Below are positions 47,763 to 57,351 of a stretch of DNA of 58,399 nt, one piece after another. This stretch comes from Flavobacterium sp. ACAM 123 (GTDB lineage Bacteria > Bacteroidota > Bacteroidia > Flavobacteriales > Flavobacteriaceae), in NCBI RefSeq assembly GCF_000264055.1, contig NZ_AJXL01000010.1:1-58399 (forward strand), read 5' to 3'. The translations under genes and the position numbers were made by a program. Every line of letters starts with the position of its first letter. Positions within the stretch are counted from its first letter, which is position 1. Below the pieces are notes generated by a model. That model saw only the letters and a list, made by a program, of their open reading frames with translations, was not told where the DNA came from and did no database searches.

Positions 47763-50018
47763 CTATTGGTCCTCTACGATAGAGGAATGATAGCCTTTCG
47801 TTGCTTTTTGTAGGTTTTCCGAAAGCGATTTCAACCAGGTCATGTGATTGGCAATCAAATAAGCTTCCTGCAGGCCATGAAGCGTTTCGGTATCTAATTC
47901 AGTGTTTCCTTGCCTGATATTTTCATCTCGCAAATTTGATAATTGCTGGTATTTGCCCAATAACTTTTCTTCCGCATCTTCAACAGTTTCTTCAGTGACG
48001 GTTTTCTTTATTTGAGTATCGTCTAAACTATCGAATGAGATTTGTAGGGTATTGGCTATTCTTTTAATGAGTATATTAAATTCGATAGAAGCAGGTGTGG
48101 TTTTATGACTACTTATAAAACTACCTATCGATGCGATAGCAGAAATCATGGTCTGGTTAAGCGTAACAATTTCATAAATCAGTTGAAACTCGGTCTGTTT
48201 TGATTTTGGGTCTTGGGTCAATCGTTGGAACGCAGCATTTAAGTTACTTATAGCGAGAAAGGCTTCTTTCCTTGCCAAACTATAGGAGAGTTTGTGTTCA
48301 GAGGGATCTTGATACAACATTTGTGTCGCTAAAAGATATTCTTTGTTCCTTTTCAAAGCATTCAGAAGTACCTGTTTTAGATTGTTGGCTTCCCAACTTG
48401 GCACAACGATATAATTAGCAATCACAGCGATAGTGGATCCAATGATGGTGTCGATGACCCGATATTGGATCACTTCAAAGGCATTAGGATTGATAAAGGA
48501 ATACACAAAGATGATACTAATGGTAATCAATGCGGCAGCAAACTTATAATTTTGCTGTATCAATGCAAATGCAAATATCAAGGAAACAAGTGCCAATATG
48601 CCATAGATCACTACATTTTGAGTGATCAGCACAATACCAACAGCAACAGCGCCACCGATGAGTGTGCCGATGATACGATCTTTAGAACGCTCTTTAGTTA
48701 GGCCATAGCTAGGTCGCATAATAACAATAATGGTCAGCAAAATCCAATAGGTGTTTTGTATGTCAAAAATAAAACCTAACAGATAAGCAAATACAATCGC
48801 AATGGCAAGTCGCAAGGAATGTCTAAACATGGTGGAATCTAAACTGAAGTTTTGGACAAGGACATTCAGCCTGTATTCTTGGAGTGTTAAAAACTGACTC
48901 GAATCTTCTCTTTTTAAGGATACTTTGGATGCCTCTTTGACATTGGCCATTAAACGTCTTATAGTTCTGATTTCTTGAAGTAGCTGTTCTTGGTAATCGT
49001 ATAGATTTTTCAATACTAAAGCTCCTTCACGCGCTTCAGGTAATTTGATGGTATTGGTGTAATTTGCAATTGATTCGTTGGCTTCTGATAGCGCATTTAA
49101 TAAAATATCTTTATCTGGTATTTTATCATTTTGAATCAATAATTCGGACAAACGAATAAGGTGGTTGCCCATGATTTTACTCAGGTTTTTTGAAGCTTTT
49201 AGAAATTCTTTATGCTCGCCAAAAATGCTATCGATCATTTTATAATCCAAATGTTTTGCTTCTATCAGTTCGAAGATATTAATAGAAGAAAGCAAGATTA
49301 AGAGTTGCTTTTCTTCATAATGCGAACGACCAGAGCGCTTCCTTGAGGTAAGCAGTGTTTCTCGCAGTGTTTCATGCTTTTCGTTGATCTGATGTTGCAG
49401 GACAAAGCTTTTTTTAAGGTGTTCGTCACGCGCAGTTTTCTTTGTTAGTAATTTGGCTCTTAATTTTAGGTATTCACCAATAAGGAGAAGTGTATCTGAT
49501 AATAATTGATTTTGATCTTTTACAGGAGCAAATTTTCGAAAAATAAAGGATACGACCAAATACCAAAGACCACCCAATCCCATTAAGGCGACTTGAATCA
49601 TAATCTCATATGCTGTTTCTTTTTGAATGGCAATTGCTATTACCATCGATAACAAGCCAGAAAAGGAAACTAAAGATGCTCTAAAACCATAAACCGATAG
49701 TAGCGATACGAGAAACGTTATGACAGTAATTGCTAGCAATAAGAGGGGTAAGAAAGGTTTTGCAAATAGGATTATAGTTGTAATGACCATTGTTAATCCA
49801 ATACTGACTAAGATGGCATTGACCTTGCGTTTTACGCTTCCAGGGATATCTCCAGGGGCATTTATAAAAGCACCAATGACAACCGCTGGAGCATATTCAA
49901 AATAACCTACAAAATACAGCAGGGCGAGGGGCACGGCGATTCCAACTCCAATGCGGATTCCGCGGTCAAAGCTGGAACTTTTTAAAAATAATTCTACTTG
50001 TTTGAGTTTTTCTTTCAA
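47763..50018 (-). CDS. FUSC family membrane protein (YccS/YhfK-like)
   Basis: A 751-residue inner-membrane protein with two blocks of membrane helices (about residues 20-165 and 400-540) and large cytoplasmic regions after each. The second block has the FUSC signature region NTYWILLTIIVIMRPSYGLT followed by DRIIGTLIGGAVAVGIVL. Relatives are proposed efflux pumps for aromatic acids, without known substrate here. A decayed copy of its C-terminus lies at 42943-43150. It starts close to a 530-bp non-coding gap. Confidence 0.88.
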   Translation of the reverse strand: MKEKLKQVELFLKSSSFDRGIRIGVGIAVPLALLYFVGYFEYAPAVVIGAFINAPGDIPGSVKRKVNAILVSIGLTMVITTIILFAKPFLPLLLLAITVITFLVSLLSVYGFRASLVSFSGLLSMVIAIAIQKETAYEIMIQVALMGLGGLWYLVVSFIFRKFAPVKDQNQLLSDTLLLIGEYLKLRAKLLTKKTARDEHLKKSFVLQHQINEKHETLRETLLTSRKRSGRSHYEEKQLLILLSSINIFELIEAKHLDYKMIDSIFGEHKEFLKASKNLSKIMGNHLIRLSELLIQNDKIPDKDILLNALSEANESIANYTNTIKLPEAREGALVLKNLYDYQEQLLQEIRTIRRLMANVKEASKVSLKREDSSQFLTLQEYRLNVLVQNFSLDSTMFRHSLRLAIAIVFAYLLGFIFDIQNTYWILLTIIVIMRPSYGLTKERSKDRIIGTLIGGAVAVGIVLITQNVVIYGILALVSLIFAFALIQQNYKFAAALITISIIFVYSFINPNAFEVIQYRVIDTIIGSTIAVIANYIVVPSWEANNLKQVLLNALKRNKEYLLATQMLYQDPSEHKLSYSLARKEAFLAISNLNAAFQRLTQDPKSKQTEFQLIYEIVTLNQTMISAIASIGSFISSHKTTPASIEFNILIKRIANTLQISFDSLDDTQIKKTVTEETVEDAEEKLLGKYQQLSNLRDENIRQGNTELDTETLHGLQEAYLIANHMTWLKSLSENLQKATKGYHSSIVEDQ

Positions 50019-50549
50019 GCGCTTTTGTAATTTAATTCTAAAGGTAGAATAATTGACGTGAAGTATTGTGTCGTAGCGTTTTTTAATTAGTTCATTTAAA
50101 CGAATTGCCCAGAGTGAACTAATTATAAACCCTTTATTAGATATCAGCTAATTTCACACTTATGGCTCAGTTTATTTTGATTTTCAGTATCAAAATTATC
50201 TCTAATTAATTTTCGCTGCAATAACTAGTAACCTATACCACAGCGAGTCCAGTCCTGCTAAAACAAAATAAAACTCTAAAAATCAAATTGATAAGGTGAA
50301 ACAGATCAAGCAAAAAACCAGTTAAAAATTGTTTACTAATATTTAAAAGACGCCTAGAAACGCTATCTAAATTTTTTCGTTTAAGTATTTTTTTTCTATT
50401 GGAGTTGGCTATCACGTTTAGTGTAAGAATATGTTGCTAAATGCAGATCAGCACTATAAAGTGAAAAAACGGTTGAGGTAGTCTACTATCGATAAAATCA
50501 AAACTTCCTTTGCTATTATTTGTTATCCAATGCTGGCAGCATACCGACT
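50019..50549. other. 531-bp intergenic region
   Basis: AT-rich. Contains a 60-codon open frame (50233-50415) with poor composition, which I reject. It should hold the FUSC promoter. No repeat copy seen. Confidence 0.4.
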
Positions 50550-51722
50550 TTACTCACTTCCCATTGGTTTACCAAAATACATTAATTCCCAAACTGCCGA
50601 AGAACTAACATGTTTATCTACTAGAACATTTCCTTTATAAACCCTCAACTCCGCTTTTCCTTTAAACCTGAAATAGGCTGGATTTAGTCCCGTAAGCATT
50701 TTAGCCATTCTATATTTTAAACCTTTGCCAAGTATTTCTGCAAGAAGATTTGATTCTACAATAAAATTCTCTTTATAAAGATAATATTCATATCGATATT
50801 CCTCTTTTGGGCTATCATAAATAAAAAGCAAATCATCGCTTACCTCTTTATTTAATGTTGGATGCATCTTACCCATCGTTCTATACAATTTTACGTTCTC
50901 TCCATTGTCTGTAATTGTTTTCCCATCTTTTGAGATGTTAAAAACGATAGTACTTTCGTTATTAAATTCTTTTTCTGCAATCATTTCTGAAGCAATTACA
51001 TTATACGGTCCAATTTCGGCTCTAGACCAATACCAATGGTTAAATAGTTCCATAATAGAATTATTTCCCCAATTGTGATCGTGGTAACCTGAACCTGAAG
51101 TCTTTATTTCTTTTCCATCGTAGTTGTACGACAAAGCAACTTTCCCTTGAGGTACCGGCACGACCCAATTAAATTCCTTACTTTTCTCTGTGCCAAATAA
51201 AAGATGCCCCGTTTTTGGTCTCCAGCTTTCAGTAGTCCTAGTAATTTTAGCTGTTAAATTGATATCTTCATCTTCAAAATGTATTTCATAGGTTTTTAAA
51301 TTTCCTGCGAAATAATTTTTGCCAATTTTAACGTTACACGAATCTTTTGAAGCAAAAAAATCGTCTGGGTCACCTATAAAAGACTTTTCTATTTTGGTTC
51401 CATCCGCCTTATCAATATTAAGTGTAACTAGTGGGGCCAGTGATTTATTAATACTTGTCATGAATTTAGTAAAAAACACAATTACTACCGTACTTCCATC
51501 ATCTAAATGCGTGTCAAAATACCACCATTCATAGGTTCCTTTTTCTCCGGAAGTTCTCATACCATCCTCCCATTTTTCAGGAACATTGGATTCATTTAAA
51601 TTGTATTTTGCATAATCGCTACTTAGCTCAACTAAATTACTTTGTGAATGCTGTGCAAGTATTGTATTCGAGGTAAAACAAACTAATGCGATAGTTAAAA
51701 ATGGTATTATATATTCTTTCAT
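50550..51722 (-). CDS. Exported CrtC/AttH lipocalin-like protein
   Basis: A 390-residue protein with a signal peptide (FTSNTILAQHSQ). The CrtC/AttH-type beta sandwich shows GTYEWWYFDTHLDDGST near residue 63, GHLLFGTE, then GYHDHNWGNNSIMELFNHWYW with GPYNVIASEMI. CrtC is hydroxyneurosporene synthase (carotenoid 1,2-hydratase), but no carotenoid genes are nearby and the protein is exported, so that reaction should not be assumed. Function unknown beyond the fold. Confidence 0.82.
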   Translation of the reverse strand: MKEYIIPFLTIALVCFTSNTILAQHSQSNLVELSSDYAKYNLNESNVPEKWEDGMRTSGEKGTYEWWYFDTHLDDGSTVVIVFFTKFMTSINKSLAPLVTLNIDKADGTKIEKSFIGDPDDFFASKDSCNVKIGKNYFAGNLKTYEIHFEDEDINLTAKITRTTESWRPKTGHLLFGTEKSKEFNWVVPVPQGKVALSYNYDGKEIKTSGSGYHDHNWGNNSIMELFNHWYWSRAEIGPYNVIASEMIAEKEFNNESTIVFNISKDGKTITDNGENVKLYRTMGKMHPTLNKEVSDDLLFIYDSPKEEYRYEYYLYKENFIVESNLLAEILGKGLKYRMAKMLTGLNPAYFRFKGKAELRVYKGNVLVDKHVSSSAVWELMYFGKPMGSE

Positions 51723-51976
51723 AATTTATTATTTCCAGTTGTTGTTTGTTCCACTAAAGTTATTGTCAATCTGTAGGATACGCGGGTCACAAAGAGTTAA
51801 AATTACATTGTCTTTTGATTAGAGCAAACGGGTGTGCGAAGCACTAAATTCATCATCATGTTAGACCGATTTAGAACTAAACTTTGAGTAGTGTAAAGCG
51901 TAAAAAATTAGATTTTTGTAAAAATAATTTAAAACTAGGTACAATACAAAAAAAAGAGAGTGAAGTAGTAAAATAA
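51723..51976. other. Intergenic region upstream of the CrtC-like gene
   Basis: About 250 bp without a gene, continuing to 52083 through MITE-like copy D. It should hold the CrtC-like gene promoter; none could be picked with confidence. Confidence 0.35.
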
Positions 51977-52087
51977 GTCATACTAAACGGAAATATGTTT
52001 TAGTCTAAATAGGTTCGGTATATCGCTAATGTGCTATGAAAAGAGTACAATGCAATTGGACTATATTGAATGTATAAGTGGTATTAC
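51977..52087 (-). repeat. MITE-like element, copy D
   Basis: On the minus strand it starts GTAATACCACTTATACATTC, continues AATATAGTCCAATTGCATTG, and ends CGTTTAGTATGAC, 111 bp. Its GTAATACC end overlaps the last codon and stop of the DUF1853 gene. Confidence 0.8.
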
Positions 52088-52938
52088 CACCAAACAATAA
52101 AGAAAGCGGAATAGGAATCTTTATATTTTTGCCAACATAATGGAGCTTGTTTTTCTGTAATACTAGTGTTAACCTGTTTTTCGATACCAGAAAAATCAGT
52201 CCAAATGTCGCTTTCAGATGGGTCCATTCCCCATTCTTTTTTAAATGGGATATAATAGTTTTTTTCGGGATCATCAAGGCTAATAAATGTTTCTAAGCTT
52301 ACATAGTAGCCTTTTATGGCTTTTTCGTAAGTAGAGCTAAAGCGTCCTTTGTATTTATAAGGAATAAACAAAGAAACTAATAAACAGAGTGCTTGAGAAA
52401 CTTCGTCAATTGCGATAGTATTAAACTTTGATTTGGTAAGATTATGGTAGAGTAAAGGAAATTGCGTTGTTTTTAATTTTTGTAATTTCTCTTGCAAAGA
52501 ATCATTCCTATTTGGGCCAATCCAATTATTTATTGGTTCTGGAGAGATGCTAGGGTCAAAGAGATAAAATTTATAAGCTAATTCCATATGGATTACCTGC
52601 TTTGTGTTTGTATCTTCGATAATAAAATCAATTTCACCAATGGTTTTTTTATCTTCAATTACCTGAATATTTTCGTAGAGTACTTTGTAGTTGGTCGATG
52701 CTTTAATTAATTCAGAAATAATTTTTTCGGCTAAATGGCCCAATCTTAAATTGGTTGGTAGTTGAAACTCCAGATCAGTTGTTAGTTTTAATTTTGATAA
52801 ATCAAAAGTTTGTAAACCAGTAATAGAAATGTCTAAACTATTCGCTTTTAATATTGATGCTATCCTTGAGTTAGTTTTCATTTTAATATTTTTCCCTATT
52901 AGTAGCTTTTTTATTTTGGAATCCTTTTTTTTTGACAA
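52084..52938 (-). CDS. DUF1853 family protein
   Basis: A 284-residue soluble protein. The family body is clear: NLRLGHLAEKIISELI, KKTIGEIDFIIEDTNTKQVI, HMELAYKFYLFDPS and WIGPNRNDSLQEKLQKLK. The GEIDF…E.K-like spacing recalls PD-(D/E)XK nucleases, but no activity is known. The start may be the first Met or MKTNSRIASIL (codon 20, 52881). The end is SAFFIVWW, with the TAA stop formed by the terminal bases of MITE copy D. WW is probably the native end, so the insertion either replaced the stop neatly or removed only a few residues. Confidence 0.78.
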   Translation of the reverse strand: MSKKKDSKIKKLLIGKNIKMKTNSRIASILKANSLDISITGLQTFDLSKLKLTTDLEFQLPTNLRLGHLAEKIISELIKASTNYKVLYENIQVIEDKKTIGEIDFIIEDTNTKQVIHMELAYKFYLFDPSISPEPINNWIGPNRNDSLQEKLQKLKTTQFPLLYHNLTKSKFNTIAIDEVSQALCLLVSLFIPYKYKGRFSSTYEKAIKGYYVSLETFISLDDPEKNYYIPFKKEWGMDPSESDIWTDFSGIEKQVNTSITEKQAPLCWQKYKDSYSAFFIVWW

Positions 52939-53101
52939 TATTTTATAGTCTCAATGTACTAAACTCTATAAGCATTAGAGGTAAACACAGCTAGCCGGTA
53001 GTTTGCTGAGGCGAAGTTAATAAAGTATAAACACTAGCGGTTATGAAACGTATAATTTCTACGTATTTCTTAAAATAAAGATTATTTATGGGCTAGAGAC
53101 T

Positions 53102-53117
53102 CACGAAAGGATTCGTA
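53102..53117 (-). repeat. Hairpin repeat, copy 3
   Basis: CACGAA, loop AGGA, TTCGTA: a short form of the hairpin seen at 38035 and 43796, about 45 bp past a small membrane gene. Confidence 0.4.
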
Positions 53118-53160
53118 CAGTAATAAAACGTTCTTCTCAGGTTACTTGCTTTTTAAACTT

Positions 53161-53352
53161 CTAAAAAGTCAATACATTTGCCCATTTTAAAACAAGTAGT
53201 AGTAGAATTGTGATTCCGGTACTAGTGCATATGGCACCTTGCCAATAAAAAAGTCTGGCTGTCCATTTTTCCCACATCTTTTTCCCATATTCTTTTTTTA
53301 AATGAGCATTAGTAAGCACCCAAAAAAGAAAAGTGATACTTAAAAATAGCAC
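53161..53352 (-). CDS. Small two-helix membrane protein, uncertain start
   Basis: A 63-residue frame with two membrane segments (FLSITFLFWVLTNAHL and GITILLLLVLKWANVLTF) around a basic loop. The same frame stays open upstream (KYEQWKKFRTLAIVLFLSIT) but then meets a stop and has no ATG, so the start used here is GTG. It may be real with an odd start or the remains of a longer gene. Family not recognised. Confidence 0.4.
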   Translation of the reverse strand: MLFLSITFLFWVLTNAHLKKEYGKKMWEKWTARLFYWQGAICTSTGITILLLLVLKWANVLTF

Positions 53353-53637
53353 TATTGCTAGTGTCCTAAATTTTTTCCATTGCTCGTATTTTTAGTTTGA
53401 ATATTGGAATAGTTTATTTCGGTTTTGTTTCTAGTTTTTCACCTATTTTAGGCCCCTCATATAGTAAATACAAACTGGATAGTCCTTATAATGAATAACT
53501 TTCCCTTGTTCGCTTTGCTTGTATTTGAGCTAGTTTAGAGCTTACCTTAATTTATGTTGGTGCTTGTGTTTAATTTATTTCCTTTTTTTAGTTCTGTTTT
53601 CAGCATCACTATCATTATTTTTAGTTCCTGATCAAGC

Positions 53638-54303
53638 CTACTCTTTATATTCTGGTAAAGGGGATATCATAATGTGCGCTTTATGTGTTCCGGGATTCAT
53701 AATCCAAGGATGATTAGAAGCCATTGGGACTGTTGGCAAACCAGTAGATTCTGATGTGGCCCATGGCATATATACCACATAGCGAAGTTGTGCATCTTCC
53801 ACTTTTGAAGTTTCAGGATCATACACTGTCTTAGCTCCGTAGTAGATGTGTAAAGTCAATCCAGGAGTTATTTTAAGTTGACCAGTTTTCATCTCTGCTT
53901 CACGGATAGCAAATACTTCTTGCTCTGTCTTTCCTTCTGTTCTTAAGGCTCTTCCTCTCGCCATAAAGGGTTCGAGATCTTTATGATAACAGGCAGCACT
54001 AAATCCATCCTGATTAGGATTATCTGCAAGAACAATAAATTGATTATCTCCTTCTCTCAGCGTCACAAATTCACCGGCCACATTATATCCAATAACTTTA
54101 CATTTTAATCTGCTTTCTTTTGGAGCAGCTAGTAATGCTGTTGCAATTAAAGCTTTATCACTATCAATATTCTGTAATTGTTTATTGCTATCATTTAATG
54201 TACTTTTTGTTTCGGATTCCTCTATTGTCGTTTTTGTTTTGTCTGATGAATTACAGGAAATCAAAACTCCTGTAAAAAGAAATGCTGTAATAAGATATTT
54301 CAC
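53638..54303 (-). CDS. Hypothetical lipoprotein
   Basis: A 221-residue lipoprotein (signal peptide ending GVLISC), then a Ser/Thr/Glu-rich linker and a conserved-looking domain: LLAAPKESRLKCKVIGYN, DGFSAACYHKDLEPFMARG, then YVVYMPWATSESTG and MASNHPWIMNPGTHKAHIMI. The two Cys in the domain and the His/Trp-rich C-terminus could bind a ligand. I do not recognise the family. It is monocistronic. Confidence 0.75.
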   Translation of the reverse strand: MKYLITAFLFTGVLISCNSSDKTKTTIEESETKSTLNDSNKQLQNIDSDKALIATALLAAPKESRLKCKVIGYNVAGEFVTLREGDNQFIVLADNPNQDGFSAACYHKDLEPFMARGRALRTEGKTEQEVFAIREAEMKTGQLKITPGLTLHIYYGAKTVYDPETSKVEDAQLRYVVYMPWATSESTGLPTVPMASNHPWIMNPGTHKAHIMISPLPEYKE

Positions 54304-54688
54304 GTGTTATTAATTTTTGAGTGTGTGCATAATGAAGCAAATTGGTAGGTCGCTTTAAAATTTCGTTTGCTTGGTGCTTGCTAATTTTTTGATTCAACGA
54401 AGAGGCGATGTGAAACGGTAACTTATTTAAATCACGCAGTAGCTGATTATGGATTTTATATTTAGTTACTTGTGATTATCCGCAATTATAAATACACTTA
54501 ACTTTTTTTCTTTACTGTTATAAAAAAAATAAAACGGTCAATCAACCCTATTATTTGCAAAGTATTTAGTACTCCAGCTACTCCAGACTAAGCGCAATAC
54601 AAGACTTTGTAGTTTTCCCTCGAGTAAAATCAAGCCTTTTATTTAAAAATCAATTTAATTGTCTGAATCTTCTACTGTTTTTATGATT
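54304..54688. other. 385-bp intergenic region
   Basis: Between the lipoprotein start and the MscS stop. AT-rich; it should hold the lipoprotein promoter. No gene or repeat recognised. Confidence 0.4.
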
Positions 54689-55552
54689 TTAGATTTCTGA
54701 CTGTATTATATGTAGATCTCGCTGTGGAAACGGAATTTTAATATCGTTCTGTAATAATTTTTCAAAAATAGCAAAGTTCAGATCGCTTGTAATCTTCCCC
54801 TGTTTGTGGATTTGAGCAGTTGTCCAAATGCGCAATTCGAAATTAAGCGAACTCTCTCCGAAATTAATAAAGCGGACCACTGAAGCGGGGTCTTTTAGTA
54901 CATCTTCATTTTCAAGTGCAACTTCAAGCAACAGTTTTTCAACTAATCTTACATCAGATGAATAGGAAACACCAATAGGAATTCTAAACCGGATTACCTT
55001 ATCATTATGACTCCAATTGATTACCTCTTTATTGATAAAATCTGAGTTAGGAACAATGATATTGATATTGTCGTTTGTTAAGATGGTTATTGCTCTAGCA
55101 GAAATTTTAACTACATTACCTGAGGCGTTCCCTACTTCAATTCGATCTCCAAATTTTACTGGATGCTCTATAAGAATAATAATACCACTGATGAAATTAC
55201 TAAAGACACTTTGGAGTCCAAAACCAATACCAATTCCCAGCGTACCGAATAGAATTGTTACAATACTCATGTCAACTCCCGCAGTGGAAACAATAATGAT
55301 TATCCCGATAGTGATAAAGCAAATTCTAAATAAGTTTGCAATGGCATATCTCATACCTAAATCAAGTTTTCTTTTTGGAAGAATTTTGTTTTTAAGAAGC
55401 CGCACAATGATGTTTGTGGCTACTATCAATAAAATGATGGAAAGAATAAAGACTGTCAGTTTCCATAGTGTAATTTCATTGTCTCCTAAAGTAAAGATTC
55501 TGTAGCCCAGAAAATCCTTTATTTGTTGGAATATGTTTTTTAGTGTATCCAT
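54689..55552 (-). CDS. MscS family mechanosensitive channel
   Basis: A 287-residue channel with three or more N-terminal helices. The pore helix and beta domain are GIGIGFGLQSVFSNFISGII, then LIEHPVKFGDRIEVG and NIIVPNSDFINKEVINWSHN, with the usual C-terminal alpha/beta domain. Its length is close to classical MscS. The ATG lies 2 bp after the stop of the SLC13 gene, so the two are co-transcribed and probably coupled. Pairing of an anion importer with a tension-gated channel suggests a link to osmotic or ion balance, which is inference. Confidence 0.9.
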   Translation of the reverse strand: MDTLKNIFQQIKDFLGYRIFTLGDNEITLWKLTVFILSIILLIVATNIIVRLLKNKILPKRKLDLGMRYAIANLFRICFITIGIIIIVSTAGVDMSIVTILFGTLGIGIGFGLQSVFSNFISGIIILIEHPVKFGDRIEVGNASGNVVKISARAITILTNDNINIIVPNSDFINKEVINWSHNDKVIRFRIPIGVSYSSDVRLVEKLLLEVALENEDVLKDPASVVRFINFGESSLNFELRIWTTAQIHKQGKITSDLNFAIFEKLLQNDIKIPFPQRDLHIIQSEI

Positions 55553-55554
55553 TT

Positions 55555-57351
55555 TTAAAATTTATAAAATAAGGGGATTAATATTGAGGCAAGTATCCAG
55601 AATAACAAATTCAGTGGCGCACCGATCCTAAAGAAATCAAAAAACTTGTAGTTTCCTGCGGCATAAATCATTGTGTTAGTCTGATAGCCTACTGGTGTCA
55701 TAAAACTCGCTGATGCAGCAAACATTATTGCAAACAAAAAAGGTTTAGCATCGACACCCATACTATCAGCCATTGAAATCGCAATAGGCGTTAGTAGAAC
55801 AGCGGAAGCACTGTTAGAAATTAATTCAGTTAAAATAGTGGTAACAAAATACAATACAGAAACCAATGCTACAGGCCCCCAACTGCCAAAATATTTCAAT
55901 ATGTTTTCAGCCATTAGCTTGTCGGTTCCAGTTTTTTGCATTGCAATTCCCAGACTAAGTGTACCAGCAAGGAGAAAAATTACATTCCAATCGATAGCGG
56001 TGTAGATCTGTGCCATGGTGATTGAACGCAATAAAACCAAAACTGAAATACCTATGATAGAACTTGCAAGTATAGGCAGGATATCGAGAGATGGTAATAA
56101 AACTACCAATATTAAAATTGAAAAAACGATCATTAAGTTTCGCTTATTTACTTTAATTTTTTCTTCTTTCTCAGAAATAATGATGAACGGGTTTTCAATG
56201 ATATTTGCCCCACTTTTGTATTCAGCAAATAGTTCTTTGTCCCCACTAAGTAAAAGGATGTCCCCTGGTCGAAGCACCGCTCTGGTAAGGCGAGTATGAA
56301 GAATTCCTCTTCGACTCCTGATAGCAAGAACAACTGCCCCAAACTGATGTTTGAATTTTGTTTGTGAAATAGTTTTCCCTTGCAATTCAGAACCCGGAGT
56401 AATAAGCGCTTCTGCAAGTGTAGTATCTTTTGTTCTCTGCTCTTCCTCACTTATTATATTTCCCTGAATAATTTCGACACCTTCTCGTTGCTTAATAGTA
56501 CTTATCTGTTGAAAATTACAACTTAGTCTTAATACATCATCTGGTTCAAGAATGGTTGAATAATTTGGTTTGGAAAAATGGGCTTGTTTTTTTCTGAATC
56601 CAATGATATCAATTTTCAAATCTGTTATTATTGGCGACTGAGATATTGTTTTTCCAATCGATGGAGCACCAGGTAAAATACGAATATCAGTTAGGTAATC
56701 TCCCATATCGTATTTCTTCGTTAGTTGCTTTGATATTGTTCTTTCAGGAATTAATTTATTTCCTGCAAGAAGTAAATATAAAACGCCGGCACCAAATAAG
56801 AAAATCCCAACCGGTGCCATTTCGAACATTCCAAAAGGAGCGAGTCCTTCTGTTTCTGCAATACCACTCACAATGATATTTGTTGATGTACCAATAAGGG
56901 AACAAAGCCCACCGAACATTGATGCGAAAGAAAGAGGGATTAAAACCTTAGAAGGACTGATTTTTGCTTCAGCACTCGCAGACAAAATTATTGGAATAAA
57001 CACAGCAACCACTGGAGTATTGTTTATAAATGCAGAAATTACGCCTGCAAATACCATTATGAGTAAAAGTCCTTTTGTTCTATTTTTAACCAGTACTTTT
57101 GAAAGATAATTTCCAATGTTAACGAGCTGACCCGTATTTAGAATAGCTGCACTCAAGCCGAACATAGCCATTATAGTTATGGTTGCGCTATTACTAAATC
57201 CCCCTACGGCTTCTAACGGAGTTAAAACGCCACTTATCATTAATAATGAAATAATAACTAAACCAACCAAGTCCACACTGAGCCAGTCGGTAATAAAAAG
57301 TATCACCGCAACAAAGATAATTCCTATTGTAAGCCACTGATCAACTGTCAT
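55555..57351 (-). CDS. SLC13-type permease with two TrkA-C domains
   Basis: A 598-residue symporter of the divalent-anion:Na+ family. The first helical bundle holds FINNTPVVAVFIPIILS and SFASMFGGLCSLIGTSTNII. Residues about 210-390 form two TrkA-C (RCK_C) domains (for example QGKTISQTKFKHQFGAVVLA). The second bundle has LISNSASAVLLTPIAISMA and FMTPVGYQTNTMIY. The paired SN(T/A) hairpins are the ion and substrate sites. Sulfate or another small anion is likely. It is the first gene of an operon with MscS. Confidence 0.9.
   Translation of the reverse strand: MTVDQWLTIGIIFVAVILFITDWLSVDLVGLVIISLLMISGVLTPLEAVGGFSNSATITIMAMFGLSAAILNTGQLVNIGNYLSKVLVKNRTKGLLLIMVFAGVISAFINNTPVVAVFIPIILSASAEAKISPSKVLIPLSFASMFGGLCSLIGTSTNIIVSGIAETEGLAPFGMFEMAPVGIFLFGAGVLYLLLAGNKLIPERTISKQLTKKYDMGDYLTDIRILPGAPSIGKTISQSPIITDLKIDIIGFRKKQAHFSKPNYSTILEPDDVLRLSCNFQQISTIKQREGVEIIQGNIISEEEQRTKDTTLAEALITPGSELQGKTISQTKFKHQFGAVVLAIRSRRGILHTRLTRAVLRPGDILLLSGDKELFAEYKSGANIIENPFIIISEKEEKIKVNKRNLMIVFSILILVVLLPSLDILPILASSIIGISVLVLLRSITMAQIYTAIDWNVIFLLAGTLSLGIAMQKTGTDKLMAENILKYFGSWGPVALVSVLYFVTTILTELISNSASAVLLTPIAISMADSMGVDAKPFLFAIMFAASASFMTPVGYQTNTMIYAAGNYKFFDFFRIGAPLNLLFWILASILIPLFYKF

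Noticed and set aside
50233..50415. 60-codon minus-strand open frame upstream of FUSC
   Set aside because: Basic, low-complexity composition and no start signal; likely non-coding.
50550..51722. Carotenoid biosynthesis function for the CrtC-like gene
   Set aside because: The protein has an export signal and no carotenoid genes are nearby; only the fold is supported.
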